From: a virus
DNA length: 35,814 nucleotides
IMG/VR virus record: IMGVR_UViG_3300048591_000615
Span: 1 to 35,814 of that record
Direction: 5' to 3' (one strand)
The translations under genes and the position numbers were made by a program. Shown here piece after piece: positions 20,646 through 29,858 of the stretch. The notes below the pieces were generated by a model. It saw nothing but the letters and a program-made list of their open reading frames with translations. It was not told the origin of the DNA and did no database searches. The first letter of the stretch is position 1. Every line of letters begins with the position of its first letter.

Positions 20646-22481
20646 TCACTTGGGCTGAAACAGCTTGCGATATTCCGGATCTTTCTGCCAAAGCATGTGA
20701 TGGGTCACGGCTACGCCGTTGTCGCCCCTTTCAGCTGCCTTTTGCATCATGGTTGCGTATACCCCCAGTTTCTCCGGGGTTTCTTGCAACATCTTGCCGA
20801 CCGATTGCGGCTCCGGCTGGTTGCCTTTGGCGTAAACGTCGCCGATTTCTTCGATCAAGCCGCGCTCATTGAGTTTTTGAATGTATCCGGGATCTTTTTG
20901 CAAAACGAGGTTGGTTGCCGTCAAGGCCGCTGGGCCCCTTTGCGCCGCCTGCGTGAGAATCTGAGCATATTCGCCGAACAACTCGGGAGTTTGAGAAAGG
21001 ACTTTGGAAAGTTTGTCAGCGGTCACGGCCGTTGCTGCGTTGCCGTATTCGCGACCGATCTTGTTTGCGACACCAAGGGCAATACCTTTTGGCCCCATCG
21101 TGGCAAAGCCAGCTGCGCCAAAGATCGAATCTTTAAGGCCGAGGGTTTGATTTTTCGCCTCACGCTTGGCGAGAATGCGGGCGTATTTTTCCGCATCTGC
21201 CAGGTTGCCGTAGCTCTTTTTTAGGGAACCGTATTGGCCAGCAAGGTCTGCACCGACCTCCTGGGCCTCTTTTAAGACGCTGCCTCCGGGCCCGGGCATG
21301 GTCACGCTTTGCACCGGCCCCGATCCGGTTTGAGCCATCTGGTTTTCAGCAGCATCGGCGACCTGACCAAAGCGGCTGATCGCGTCATCCATTTCGCCAC
21401 CGATAGTCTGCTTTACCGTGTTGATTGCGTCCTTTCCAAGGGTCATGCCTTGCGGGCTACCCATCGACCACTTGTAATTGTTTTTGAGCTTTTGCGCAGC
21501 CGAGAGAGTCATGTCACCCATCTCGATGTATTTGGCTGCCATGTCCTGCATCCTGGAGACCACGCCCTCATTGCCTGGCATGTTGATGTCATCGGCGTAT
21601 TGCAAAAGCTTATGACCAATGCTTTCGCCGCTGACTATCTTTGCCCCAGTTGAGTCGATTTGCTTAAAGAGGTCATCGATCTCATTCCATGCTGCCTTGC
21701 GGATTTTAGAGACCTCTTTACCGATCTCTGAGGCACGGCTGCCGAACGTCACAGCTTCTCGGTCTAAAAGCTCGCGGCCTATTTTGTTTATGGATCCCTT
21801 TTGCATGGCTTCGTCATAGGCTTTGTCTATGCCCCCGGCCACAGCCTTAAATGCCCGCTTTTCTGCTACGTCATTGAGCCAGTCGGGAAGTTGCCTGGCT
21901 TTGTCAATGGCAGCAGGCAGCACCTTTTGTGCCACCACCTGACCGGCTGCACCAAAGCCCGCACCAACGCCAACATCTCTAGCAAATTGCCCCGCCTGGT
22001 TTGCTGACGTAAGAGGACTAGCCTCGGAAGACCCAGCGCCCTGGACACCGCCCATGGTGGCAGCTTTTGCAACGTTAACCCCAAGCCCCGCACCTTTCGC
22101 TGGTGCAAGGGCAGCCATACCGGGGGCAAGAGCCGTAGCCACGCCACCGGCTACCTGGGAGACTCCGTAAGTCCACGGGTTATCTTGCCGAGCCTTGGCA
22201 TCTAACTCTCGCATGTGTGGCAAATAGCTTTGATAGGCGTCTTTAAAGTCGATATCTCCACGCAGCCCCAATGCTGCCTTGGTTACGTCTATACCAGCGC
22301 CCAGCCCGGCAGCCATCTCATCGCCCCAACCCATCGTGATGCCTTGGCCAGCACCAGCAAGGGCTGATTCGGCACCAGAGGTCTTAGGTGCAGGACGCGG
22401 CTCATCTGGCTCGGCCAGGTAAGCATCTGGGTCAAAGCCGCCAGTGTCAGCAAGGTACTTGTCTGGATCGAAAGTGCTCAT
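20646..22481 (-). CDS. Large ejection/internal virion protein
   Basis: About 611 aa; ATG at 22481, with an overlapping GTG at 22484 as alternative. The N-terminus has a tandem FDPD-x-YLA repeat (FDPDKYLADTGGFDPDAYLA), then long Ala/Gly-rich, amphipathic helical stretches. The central GAGFGAAGQVV and GAAGFATMGPKGIALGVANK segments look membrane-active. Such proteins travel with the DNA through the cell envelope (compare P22 gp16/gp20). It is the fourth of four adjacent ejection-type genes. Confidence 0.65.
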   Translation of the reverse strand: MSTFDPDKYLADTGGFDPDAYLAEPDEPRPAPKTSGAESALAGAGQGITMGWGDEMAAGLGAGIDVTKAALGLRGDIDFKDAYQSYLPHMRELDAKARQDNPWTYGVSQVAGGVATALAPGMAALAPAKGAGLGVNVAKAATMGGVQGAGSSEASPLTSANQAGQFARDVGVGAGFGAAGQVVAQKVLPAAIDKARQLPDWLNDVAEKRAFKAVAGGIDKAYDEAMQKGSINKIGRELLDREAVTFGSRASEIGKEVSKIRKAAWNEIDDLFKQIDSTGAKIVSGESIGHKLLQYADDINMPGNEGVVSRMQDMAAKYIEMGDMTLSAAQKLKNNYKWSMGSPQGMTLGKDAINTVKQTIGGEMDDAISRFGQVADAAENQMAQTGSGPVQSVTMPGPGGSVLKEAQEVGADLAGQYGSLKKSYGNLADAEKYARILAKREAKNQTLGLKDSIFGAAGFATMGPKGIALGVANKIGREYGNAATAVTADKLSKVLSQTPELFGEYAQILTQAAQRGPAALTATNLVLQKDPGYIQKLNERGLIEEIGDVYAKGNQPEPQSVGKMLQETPEKLGVYATMMQKAAERGDNGVAVTHHMLWQKDPEYRKLFQPK

Positions 22482-23545
22482 CACAAGACGCCTTTCTTTT
22501 GCAACTTTTCAAGGATGCCCTGAGCCTTCGGATCGTTTGGATTTTGCTTGGCCCAGTTGTAAGCGTCGATGTCTTGCGGTGAAGGCATCTTTTTCGGCCC
22601 AGCAAATGCGGTGCCGTCGCTTTTACCAGCAGGGAGCGCCACTTTTTTCTCGGTCTCAGATAAACGGCCCATAGCTTCATTGGTGTCAAAGCCAAGGTTT
22701 TGAATCCGTTGGCTCATCAAGGTTTCCATTTCGGCGAGCTTTTTGCGCTGAATCTCGGCGCTGTCGGTTGGCCCTGGTGCCATAGCCCTAAACCGCTTGG
22801 CCTCATCGTCATTGATTGCACCCCCGGACTGCATCCGGCCTATGGCCTCTTCCCACTGTGTCCTGGAAAGCGTGTAATCGTTATCGCCTAGAATGCTGAA
22901 GGTGTTTTGATTTTTGTTCAAAAGCGCATCGGCCATGCTTTTTACAGAGCGCAACGCCATAGTGCTGTTGTCAAAGCGACCACGTTGATCTGCACTTAAT
23001 GCCTTGATGCGCTCTTCATAGGTTTGCGGCACATTGGTTTTGCCCTTTGCCACAGCCAGAGGATCGCTTGACGATTGAAGCGGGCCTTTACCCTCGACAT
23101 AGCGACCTGTTCTGACGTTGCCCTCGCTATCGACGTATTCATAGGGTCTTTCGGCTGCGATCTTGGTGTCTTTTTGCCCCAGCTTCGCAAGCTCCAGAGC
23201 ATGAGAACGGTCGTCCTTGCTCTTTTGATAGGCCAGGGATTCATCTCCCGCCTTTTTCTTTTGCAGATACTCGGCGACGGCCATCTTTCTAGCCTCGCCA
23301 GCCGATCTCCTGTCCATGCCTGCCTTAAAATCACTGGCAGCGTTGGCGTCCATTTGGTCATAGAAAGAGTTGTCGGCTTTGATGCCTCCCAGGGCCGCAC
23401 CGATTGTGTTACCGGCACGGCCAAGACCGGCAGCAAGGCGAGCCTGCCGCTGGCTTTCTTTCAAAGCCTCAATCGATTCGGAGTCGTCGGGCTGATTAAA
23501 CTTGGCAGCCAAATAGCTTTCAATTTCATCGTAATTTACTGGCAT
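22481..23545 (-). CDS. Ejection/internal virion protein
   Basis: 354 aa, highly charged and helical with several KxxxDE-type coiled segments (YQKSKDDRSHALELAKLGQK) and a Gln/Lys-rich N-terminal region. The GLGRAGNTIGAALGG segment near 40-55 resembles Gly-zipper motifs of DNA-injection proteins. It sits between two other ejection candidates and ends in an overlap with the 611-aa gene. Confidence 0.6.
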   Translation of the reverse strand: MPVNYDEIESYLAAKFNQPDDSESIEALKESQRQARLAAGLGRAGNTIGAALGGIKADNSFYDQMDANAASDFKAGMDRRSAGEARKMAVAEYLQKKKAGDESLAYQKSKDDRSHALELAKLGQKDTKIAAERPYEYVDSEGNVRTGRYVEGKGPLQSSSDPLAVAKGKTNVPQTYEERIKALSADQRGRFDNSTMALRSVKSMADALLNKNQNTFSILGDNDYTLSRTQWEEAIGRMQSGGAINDDEAKRFRAMAPGPTDSAEIQRKKLAEMETLMSQRIQNLGFDTNEAMGRLSETEKKVALPAGKSDGTAFAGPKKMPSPQDIDAYNWAKQNPNDPKAQGILEKLQKKGVL

Positions 23546-23555
23546 TGGTGCCTCC

Positions 23556-24542
23556 TTATTTGCTGTATTGCCCGTATGCTGACATGCCTTGGCCTATCCC
23601 TTGGCCTATCCCGGCATAGGTTTGACGTGTTGACGTCGCCCGGTTGCCGTAGGCTTGAGAAGCTGCCCCGTAACCGGAAGCTATACCCCCAGCCTTTTTA
23701 AGCTTGTCATCGAAGGCCATGCCTTTAAGGTCGTTACCGTATTGAGCTATCCCGGTGTTGGTGTCTACTTGCTTATTGCCGATGTCTACGTTGGCATTTG
23801 CGATGCCCTGACGGGCGGTATTGCCAGCCATTCCAGCTTGGTTGACCGCGCCCCAATTCTGATTTCTTACGTCTTGAGTGTTGGCTGCGTTAAACTTGCT
23901 GATCGCATCCTTTGCCTGAGCTATCTGGGACTGCTCGCCGAAGTCCTGGCCTCTGATGCTTCCTGCCAAAGATCCTGATTGCATCATCGCATCCAAAGCC
24001 CGCTGCTGGGCCATGGCCTCGACGTTTAAAGCCTCCTGGTTGGCTCTGTCGGCCGCTGATTGCTGATTGGACAAAGAGGCAGCAAGCTCTAAGCCGCTAC
24101 CCGCAACGCCACGTTGCCGCATGTTTTGCATGATGGCTTCGCGGTTGCCCCTTTCCTGTTGGTTGACTCCAGTCTGCATCTGAGCCAGGCGAGCCCGGTC
24201 TATGGCAGTCATGCCACCTTGCGAGCTTACGTCTTGAAGCTGCTGCAAAGCCTGCATCTGTGCCGCTCTGGTCACAGGGTCAAGAGCAATACCCTCCATA
24301 GCCGATGGCCCGAGATTTACCGCTTCAAGCGTGGTCGGGGTGTAATCGCCGAGGTAGCTGTATTGGCCGTAGCTGACCGGGTTGATGGTGTCATATTCGG
24401 GAGTTTGAAGGTTGCCATATAGTCCCGCGATTTTTCCGGCGTTGGCGACAGATTTTCTGGAGTCCTCGGCAGAGGCTTCCATTCCCAAATACCCGCCAAG
24501 GATTGGCGCAAGTGCGCCTGCGGCCATTGCTGCTCCAGACAT
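23556..24542 (-). CDS. Ejection/DNA-injection protein
   Basis: 328 aa. A hydrophobic Ala/Gly-rich head (AAMAAGALAPILGGYLG) is followed by Gln/Asn-rich helices (QGGMTAIDRARLAQMQTGVN) and a Gly/Tyr-rich tail (GIGQGIGQGMSAYGQYSK). This is the pattern of P22-type gp7/gp20 ejection proteins and related podovirus internal proteins. It is packed between two similar low-complexity virion proteins. Confidence 0.65.
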   Translation of the reverse strand: MSGAAMAAGALAPILGGYLGMEASAEDSRKSVANAGKIAGLYGNLQTPEYDTINPVSYGQYSYLGDYTPTTLEAVNLGPSAMEGIALDPVTRAAQMQALQQLQDVSSQGGMTAIDRARLAQMQTGVNQQERGNREAIMQNMRQRGVAGSGLELAASLSNQQSAADRANQEALNVEAMAQQRALDAMMQSGSLAGSIRGQDFGEQSQIAQAKDAISKFNAANTQDVRNQNWGAVNQAGMAGNTARQGIANANVDIGNKQVDTNTGIAQYGNDLKGMAFDDKLKKAGGIASGYGAASQAYGNRATSTRQTYAGIGQGIGQGMSAYGQYSK

Positions 24543-24545
24543 TTG

Positions 24546-25862
24546 TTATCTCCTCATCATTTGAAGAAGTTTTGCGCGGGCTTTTTCTGCTTGGTACTGC
24601 CTGATCTTTTCCGCTTCCGCAGCCTGAACCGCTGCCTTTGTTGCTGCGTTGTTTTGTGCGTTAACTTCCTGTTTTGACCCATCGGCCTTGGTTTCAACCG
24701 TTTGAACCGGAGGCGTCTTCGCAGCAAGATCTCGCTTATAAGCCTCTGCGTTGAAGCTATAGGGAGAAGCTATCGGTTGCGTCGATTGCGTGACAAAATC
24801 AGCGCCCGCACCACCGAGAGATTGCAACGCCTGAAGTCGTGCTAAATCGTCGCTTGTGGTCACGTCAGCCATCTGCAAATTAGCGCCTTTGGTTACGTAT
24901 TTTTGCAGGTTGCCAGACTCTAAAGGGTTGAGAGTGCCGAACCGGGACGGGTCAAGGCCCTGCTGACGCGCCCAAGCGTTGAGGCCGTCTTGCTCCATGC
25001 CGTTTCCGAGCATCCCTAGTTTGTCGTATTCCCAGTTTCTTGCGTCTTGGGCGGTTTTTAGTTTGCCTTCGAGAGCACTTTTTATCCCGCCAATGGCCTC
25101 ATCTCTCGCACCAGTCAAAGCCAGCGCACGGTCGGTGTAACCTTGCTGTTTGGCTTTTGCCGTCTCCGTTGCTTTGCTTTCAGCCTCTCCCAAAATTGAA
25201 GAAAGCTTGCCGTATTTTGCCGAGTCAGCCTGACCCTTTGCCACAGCTGCCTGATCGCCCGACAAAAGAGCCTGGTCAAGGCCGACCATGCCCTTGGCGT
25301 ATTGCGGCCGCGCAAAAGCCTCAGTTAGAAGGGTTTTTCTGCCGCCTGCGTCACCCCAGGAGTTGGCCATGGTTTCGGCTATTTTCACCTGCCCGGCTGC
25401 GTCTCCATAGCCTTTGATCTCGGCCAGAGTTTTTGGCCCGCCATAGGTGGCGTTTACCATGGAGCTATAGTCTTGTGCGTTGACCTTGGTGGGATCCGCC
25501 TTGAGTTGGTTGATCACGCCCGAGGCGTCCGCTGCGCCACCGGAGGTCGCCGCGCTGTCAAACTCACTCTTTGCCTTTGTTACCCCTGCGGTTCCGCTGC
25601 TGGCCGAGTCTTCGATTTTGTTGCTCACGCCCTGAGCCATGCCCGCAGTCTGGTCTTTGTTGGCATCCAGATAACGCTGCAAGTTGACGTAACCAGTCGA
25701 GGTCGGCCGGTTTGCCTGAGTCGAGTTAGAGGCAGAGGCCCCAGTCGAGCCAGAGCCCCCGCCAATAAGCCCAGACCCCGAGCTTAGCTGTGCTCCCCCT
25801 GCACCAGCCGAGCCCTGGCCTTGTGCTTCCTTGTCTTTTTCCGACTCCATTAAGTACGCCAT
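24546..25862 (-). CDS. Ala/Gly-rich internal virion protein
   Basis: 438 aa. A Gly/Ser-rich head (SGSGLIGGGSGSTGASASNS) is followed by alanine-rich helices and a final MRR-type basic tail (EKARAKLLQMMRR). The composition resembles the neighbouring ejection proteins. It probably enters the head with them. No domain is recognised. Confidence 0.55.
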   Translation of the reverse strand: MAYLMESEKDKEAQGQGSAGAGGAQLSSGSGLIGGGSGSTGASASNSTQANRPTSTGYVNLQRYLDANKDQTAGMAQGVSNKIEDSASSGTAGVTKAKSEFDSAATSGGAADASGVINQLKADPTKVNAQDYSSMVNATYGGPKTLAEIKGYGDAAGQVKIAETMANSWGDAGGRKTLLTEAFARPQYAKGMVGLDQALLSGDQAAVAKGQADSAKYGKLSSILGEAESKATETAKAKQQGYTDRALALTGARDEAIGGIKSALEGKLKTAQDARNWEYDKLGMLGNGMEQDGLNAWARQQGLDPSRFGTLNPLESGNLQKYVTKGANLQMADVTTSDDLARLQALQSLGGAGADFVTQSTQPIASPYSFNAEAYKRDLAAKTPPVQTVETKADGSKQEVNAQNNAATKAAVQAAEAEKIRQYQAEKARAKLLQMMRR

Positions 25863-25872
25863 GGCATTCCTC

Positions 25873-26262
25873 TTATGCTGTTAAAGCGATTACCGTTAAT
25901 TTGTAGCGCTCGCCCGCTGTCAGCCCGGTGATTTGATTCAAGGTGACTGCGGTGCCATCGAAAGTCCAATTTGCCCATACGGCTGCGGTTGGCTGAGCGC
26001 CATAGGAAACGACGCCAGTCACCCAAACATGCTCAGGCCGACTCGGAGAGTTCCAGGCAAATGACACCGAGCCCGAGGCCGAGTAAACAAAGTCAATCGT
26101 CTTACTTTGCCCGGAAAGGTTGTCGCCAACCGTAATCCCTTTGTTTAAAGCCTGGTACACCGAGCGCATAAAGCTGTTGATTGGGCTTAAAAGCTTTTCA
26201 ATCCAACCCTGATCCGGGAAGTCTTCCTTTTTGATCTGGTTAATCGCTGGCAGTTTTGCCAT
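25873..26262 (-). CDS. Small tail protein
   Basis: 129 aa. A helical N-terminus (LLSPINSFMRSVYQALNKG) is followed by a beta domain starting ITVGDNLSGQSKTIDFVY and ending ITGLTAGERYKLTVIAL. This arrangement is seen in small tail proteins of podoviruses. Its ATG shares the A of the upstream stop (TAATG at 26262). It could sit at the tail hub or tip. Confidence 0.6.
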   Translation of the reverse strand: MAKLPAINQIKKEDFPDQGWIEKLLSPINSFMRSVYQALNKGITVGDNLSGQSKTIDFVYSASGSVSFAWNSPSRPEHVWVTGVVSYGAQPTAAVWANWTFDGTAVTLNQITGLTAGERYKLTVIALTA

Positions 26263-28754
26263 TAGACACCAAACCTTTCGCTCATGACGTTAAAGATCAG
26301 GCTTACGCCCTCCATTTGAAAGTCACTGAAAGCGATCCGGTGGTTGAATCGGAAAGAAAGATGAGACGCCCGGGCTTTTTCCATGGGCACAAAAGTCCGC
26401 TTCGGGCTTCTGCCAATCATGCCGCCCCATGGCGCTCCGCCCCAGGTAGAAAACCCAAAATTGCCAAAGCCAGGGCCAGAGATCTCAACCTCTTCGACAG
26501 AGCGTGACTCGTCCGAGTAAAAGCCAAAGGTCGAGAAAAGCCTAAACCCCTTTTTAAAGAGCACGGCGATCTCTTGGAAATGTTTCGCGACCCCTGGATT
26601 TTCTCCGGTCATCGGCACCCATTCGACCGTCGCATTGATGCCCCCGTAAACATCAGCAGAGCCAGCCGACAAATTGCCTTTGAAGAACATGACGCATGTG
26701 CCCGCGATCACGTCGATTGATCTCACCACAGCATAGGAAGTGGCTGATTGATAAATTACGTCACCGACCGTCAACATGTCGGAATTGGTAAGCGTAAGGG
26801 TCAGCCCATCGGTTGAAACATCGGTGAGCGTGGTCTCGGTGAGAAAATCACCGTAGTCAGAAGCCGTCTTAGACTTTCGCTCAACCAATAAATACTCTGA
26901 GTTATCGTCGCCCAGATACATAATGTCGGTGCTTGGACGGACAAAGCCGCAGCGAGAATCAAGACCATCCCAGGTCGTCCAGGCGTTGGTGAATGTGTTG
27001 TAAACGTAAAATTTTGTCGCGTTGGTGTCGCCTGCGTTTTGAATCAGACCGAGAATGTATTTTCTTTCCGACTCGTACCCAACAGCAAAGCTGTATTGAG
27101 AAAGGGCCGAAAGGCTCACACCGAAAAGCTCCACAATGTCGGATTCTATCGGACGGCTCACCACAGAAAGGCCGGTTTCAGAGCAAGACACGACACCCTG
27201 ATCAGACAGGAAGTAAATCGAGTTGTTGAGCTTTTGCGCCGTGTTCGGGCCAATGAGCCGCGCGGTGCCGTCGAAAAGCTCGATGCGAAAGCTGCCAGCG
27301 TCTTCACCAGTAAGCCTATAAACACCGTCGTTTTTGAAGATAAAAAGCGAATCTCTTAGCTCGATGATCCGCAAAATTGCCTGGTCAGCTGACCCCACCC
27401 GAAAAATGTTCACCAGGGGCACCGCTTCCGGCTGCTGCGGTTTAGAAAAGGCTAGGCCGTTAATGTATTCGTCATTAGCGCTAGAAATCGACGCGCCAGA
27501 GGTCGGAAGTTGTGGCTGCCATGGCTGCGATGTGCTGGCTGGTGTCCACGTGGCAGCGTAGCTTGCGCCACCCACAGAGCGGGATTCAATCTGGAGCTTT
27601 CCCGGGGTGTCGTTTTCGCCGGAGATGTAAAAAGCATAAATCGCGTTGGCCCCGGTGTTGCTCGCGCTTTTATTGATCACCGAACAAAGCTCAATCGCCG
27701 TATCTGCGATATTCTGAGAGACCGACCCAGCGGTAAACCGCTTAACCTGGTTTGAGCCAACCGAGGTAGCAGCCTTAAAGGTGTAGGTAACGCCGTTAAG
27801 GGTCAAAGCGTCGTCGGCATCAGGCACAGCAATCAAGGTCAGCTTTAGCCGGTGCTTGTTTTTGATGTTGGCGTAAAAAAGGTGATTTTTAAAGACCTCG
27901 ACATCTTTGGCAAAGGGTGGGGTGTCGTTTGCTGCGACAATAGTTTCCTGGCTTGGCGAGGTGTATAGGGTGGCTCCTGCCAGATCGTCGTCGGTGACAT
28001 CGGTAAGGCTAATGGCCTTGGCTGTAATTTGGGCACTGGTCGGATTGCTCTCATAGACCAAAAACATCTCATCCGACGGCGTGTCAGAAGTAGTCTGCGC
28101 CGACCTGTAAACCTGGAAAAGCCAAGAAGTGGTGACGCCATCTGGTATTCCAAAATCAAGTGCGACGTTTCTGGTTGCTGCCCCGCCTGCGGTGTTTTTC
28201 ACAATGGCCCGCTGCGACGGTGCCCCGAGAATCAAATTTTTGTTGGCATCTTCGTAACCCCACACAATGCGGTAAGCCACCGAGTAAGTGTCGGCTAGAA
28301 AGCCGCTGGAGCCAGTAATTGCCCCGCTGATGTAGGTGCCCTTGTATGCACCTGAGTCTTTGACCGTGCCCGTCGGGCTGTCGAGTTTTTTTACACCAGC
28401 TGAAGTCGTAAAATAAAAGTTTTGATTGGCCTCAGCAGCCCTGACCGGAGTCGAGCTATCTGGAGGGCTGAAAGTGCCGGAGTAGTCCGACCAGGCTGAG
28501 CCGGTGTCTCTCGCCAAAGAAGCCGCCCCGTAGTGGGCGATTAAAGTGTCGCGGTATTCAAAAAACTTATTCGCGCGGTCAGTGCTTGATGCAAAGCCAT
28601 AGCTGCCACGGCCAAAACCTCGACGCGGCTCGGCTACAGATTCTCTGTCGATGTTGACGTTGTTGGCAATAGCCAGAGCGCCTTCAGGAACCTCTGAGAA
28701 CTCGTTAGGATGGGTGTAGAGCCCTTTGATTTTTAAAGCGAGCTTTTGACTCAC
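26262..28754 (-). CDS. Tail tube/nozzle protein
   Basis: 830 aa, GTG start overlapping the adaptor gene's stop. The N-terminus (GLYTHPNEFSEVPEGALAIA, then NNVNIDRESVAEPRRGF) and the repeated strand pairs (ELRDSLFIFKNDGVYRLTGE, YFLSDQGVVSC) match the beta-propeller plan of P22 gp10/T7 gp12-like nozzle proteins. An inserted domain (about 305-400, ALTLNGVTYTFKAATS) resembles part of the decoration-like protein at 33688-34224. It forms the tail stem below the adaptor. Confidence 0.75.
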   Translation of the reverse strand: MSQKLALKIKGLYTHPNEFSEVPEGALAIANNVNIDRESVAEPRRGFGRGSYGFASSTDRANKFFEYRDTLIAHYGAASLARDTGSAWSDYSGTFSPPDSSTPVRAAEANQNFYFTTSAGVKKLDSPTGTVKDSGAYKGTYISGAITGSSGFLADTYSVAYRIVWGYEDANKNLILGAPSQRAIVKNTAGGAATRNVALDFGIPDGVTTSWLFQVYRSAQTTSDTPSDEMFLVYESNPTSAQITAKAISLTDVTDDDLAGATLYTSPSQETIVAANDTPPFAKDVEVFKNHLFYANIKNKHRLKLTLIAVPDADDALTLNGVTYTFKAATSVGSNQVKRFTAGSVSQNIADTAIELCSVINKSASNTGANAIYAFYISGENDTPGKLQIESRSVGGASYAATWTPASTSQPWQPQLPTSGASISSANDEYINGLAFSKPQQPEAVPLVNIFRVGSADQAILRIIELRDSLFIFKNDGVYRLTGEDAGSFRIELFDGTARLIGPNTAQKLNNSIYFLSDQGVVSCSETGLSVVSRPIESDIVELFGVSLSALSQYSFAVGYESERKYILGLIQNAGDTNATKFYVYNTFTNAWTTWDGLDSRCGFVRPSTDIMYLGDDNSEYLLVERKSKTASDYGDFLTETTLTDVSTDGLTLTLTNSDMLTVGDVIYQSATSYAVVRSIDVIAGTCVMFFKGNLSAGSADVYGGINATVEWVPMTGENPGVAKHFQEIAVLFKKGFRLFSTFGFYSDESRSVEEVEISGPGFGNFGFSTWGGAPWGGMIGRSPKRTFVPMEKARASHLSFRFNHRIAFSDFQMEGVSLIFNVMSERFGV

Positions 28755-29635
28755 CAGGAACCCCTTCCGGCAAAGGCTACGATCTTTTTAGCTTCACCCT
28801 TAACGCGCGGAGAAATGAGCTTGAACATCCCTTCAATGATTTCTTGATAGGTTTCCATCGACGCTTTGCGCTGATCCCAATAGCCACCCGATTCATTGAT
28901 TTGCACAACGCAGCGCTGCGCAAGGGCTGGCATGAGATCATCGGGAAGCTGTGGGACTGGTGAAAGAAATTGCGGTGCAAGCCAGTCACCCGCTGCGAGG
29001 CCAGAAGGCAAGCTATGAAAGGTAATGTGTCCACCGGAGATCCCTGAGATTGTATGGTCTATGCCGACATATTCATGGCCGCCTTCGCCCGCGATGAAGT
29101 CGAGCTTTTGGCTGGCTAAAACCGCGTCAGTGATGCTTGCCTCGGCCACTACGATTGTGTTGGTTGAAGTGTCTACCGAGCTTATGACGTTGGCAGATGT
29201 CGTTTCGCACAGATCGCCGGGTCTGATCATAAACGACTGACGCAAGTAGCCGTTGGCCTTTGGGTTGACCAAAATGATTTTGTTCCAACGCAGATAAAAC
29301 ATCATCTGTCCGGAGCCGCTGCCTTGTTTTTGCTCCTCGCTGAGTCGAGGCACCGAGCAGATCTGTCCGGAGCCATCGACCCATTCAACATCTCGCAGTC
29401 CCATGCCGACGGCTCTGCGGTGAATATCAAACTCTGTGGTCACGCCATCAAGCGCGGTGTCAGAATAGGTAACGAAGTATTCCTCTCTGACAGAACTCAT
29501 CAGCGGGACGATGTGAAGCCGCATCACGTCGGTAGCAAGGCTTAAAAGCTTGGGCACCGTCCAGTTATTTTGGCTGGTCGGAATCGTACCCCGGCTTTTG
29601 ATGTCTGTTATCAGGTCGGCTGTGCTGTAGCCCAT
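28751..29635 (-). CDS. Head-tail adaptor / tail tube A-like protein
   Basis: 294 aa. Helical start (ADLITDIKSRGTIP ... VPKLLSLATDVMRLHIVPLM), a beta-rich middle, and a C-terminal helix (DQRKASMETYQEIIEGMFKL, ISPRVKGEAKKIV). This layout resembles adaptors of the P22 gp4/T7 gp11 type. It lies immediately before the nozzle gene with a 4-bp overlap, the usual order. Confidence 0.65.
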   Translation of the reverse strand: MGYSTADLITDIKSRGTIPTSQNNWTVPKLLSLATDVMRLHIVPLMSSVREEYFVTYSDTALDGVTTEFDIHRRAVGMGLRDVEWVDGSGQICSVPRLSEEQKQGSGSGQMMFYLRWNKIILVNPKANGYLRQSFMIRPGDLCETTSANVISSVDTSTNTIVVAEASITDAVLASQKLDFIAGEGGHEYVGIDHTISGISGGHITFHSLPSGLAAGDWLAPQFLSPVPQLPDDLMPALAQRCVVQINESGGYWDQRKASMETYQEIIEGMFKLISPRVKGEAKKIVAFAGRGSW

Positions 29636-29659
29636 ATCGAGCCCCCAAGGGTCAACGGT

Positions 29660-29848
29660 TTAGAAGCAATGGCCACAAGCTGGGCACTTTTGCTCTTCTG
29701 CCTCGGCTTCCGGCTCTTCTGCGTCCTCAACCGGTTCTGCTTCAATAACCAATGCGCCCTCGGCTTTTTTCTTCGGGCTCACCATTTTCTTTTTCGCCAT
29801 GTTTAAAATCTCTGCCAACACCTGGCCTTTGATTGCTGAATCGTCCAT
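29660..29848 (-). CDS. Small acidic late protein with CxxC end
   Basis: 62 aa. Starts DDSAIKGQVLAEILNMAKKK, has a Lys-rich then Glu/Ala-rich linker and ends CPACGHCF, a possible zinc knuckle. Similar small proteins lie before tail genes in other podoviruses, as I recall. Role unknown. Confidence 0.6.
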   Translation of the reverse strand: MDDSAIKGQVLAEILNMAKKKMVSPKKKAEGALVIEAEPVEDAEEPEAEAEEQKCPACGHCF

Positions 29849-29858
29849 TGCTGTCCCC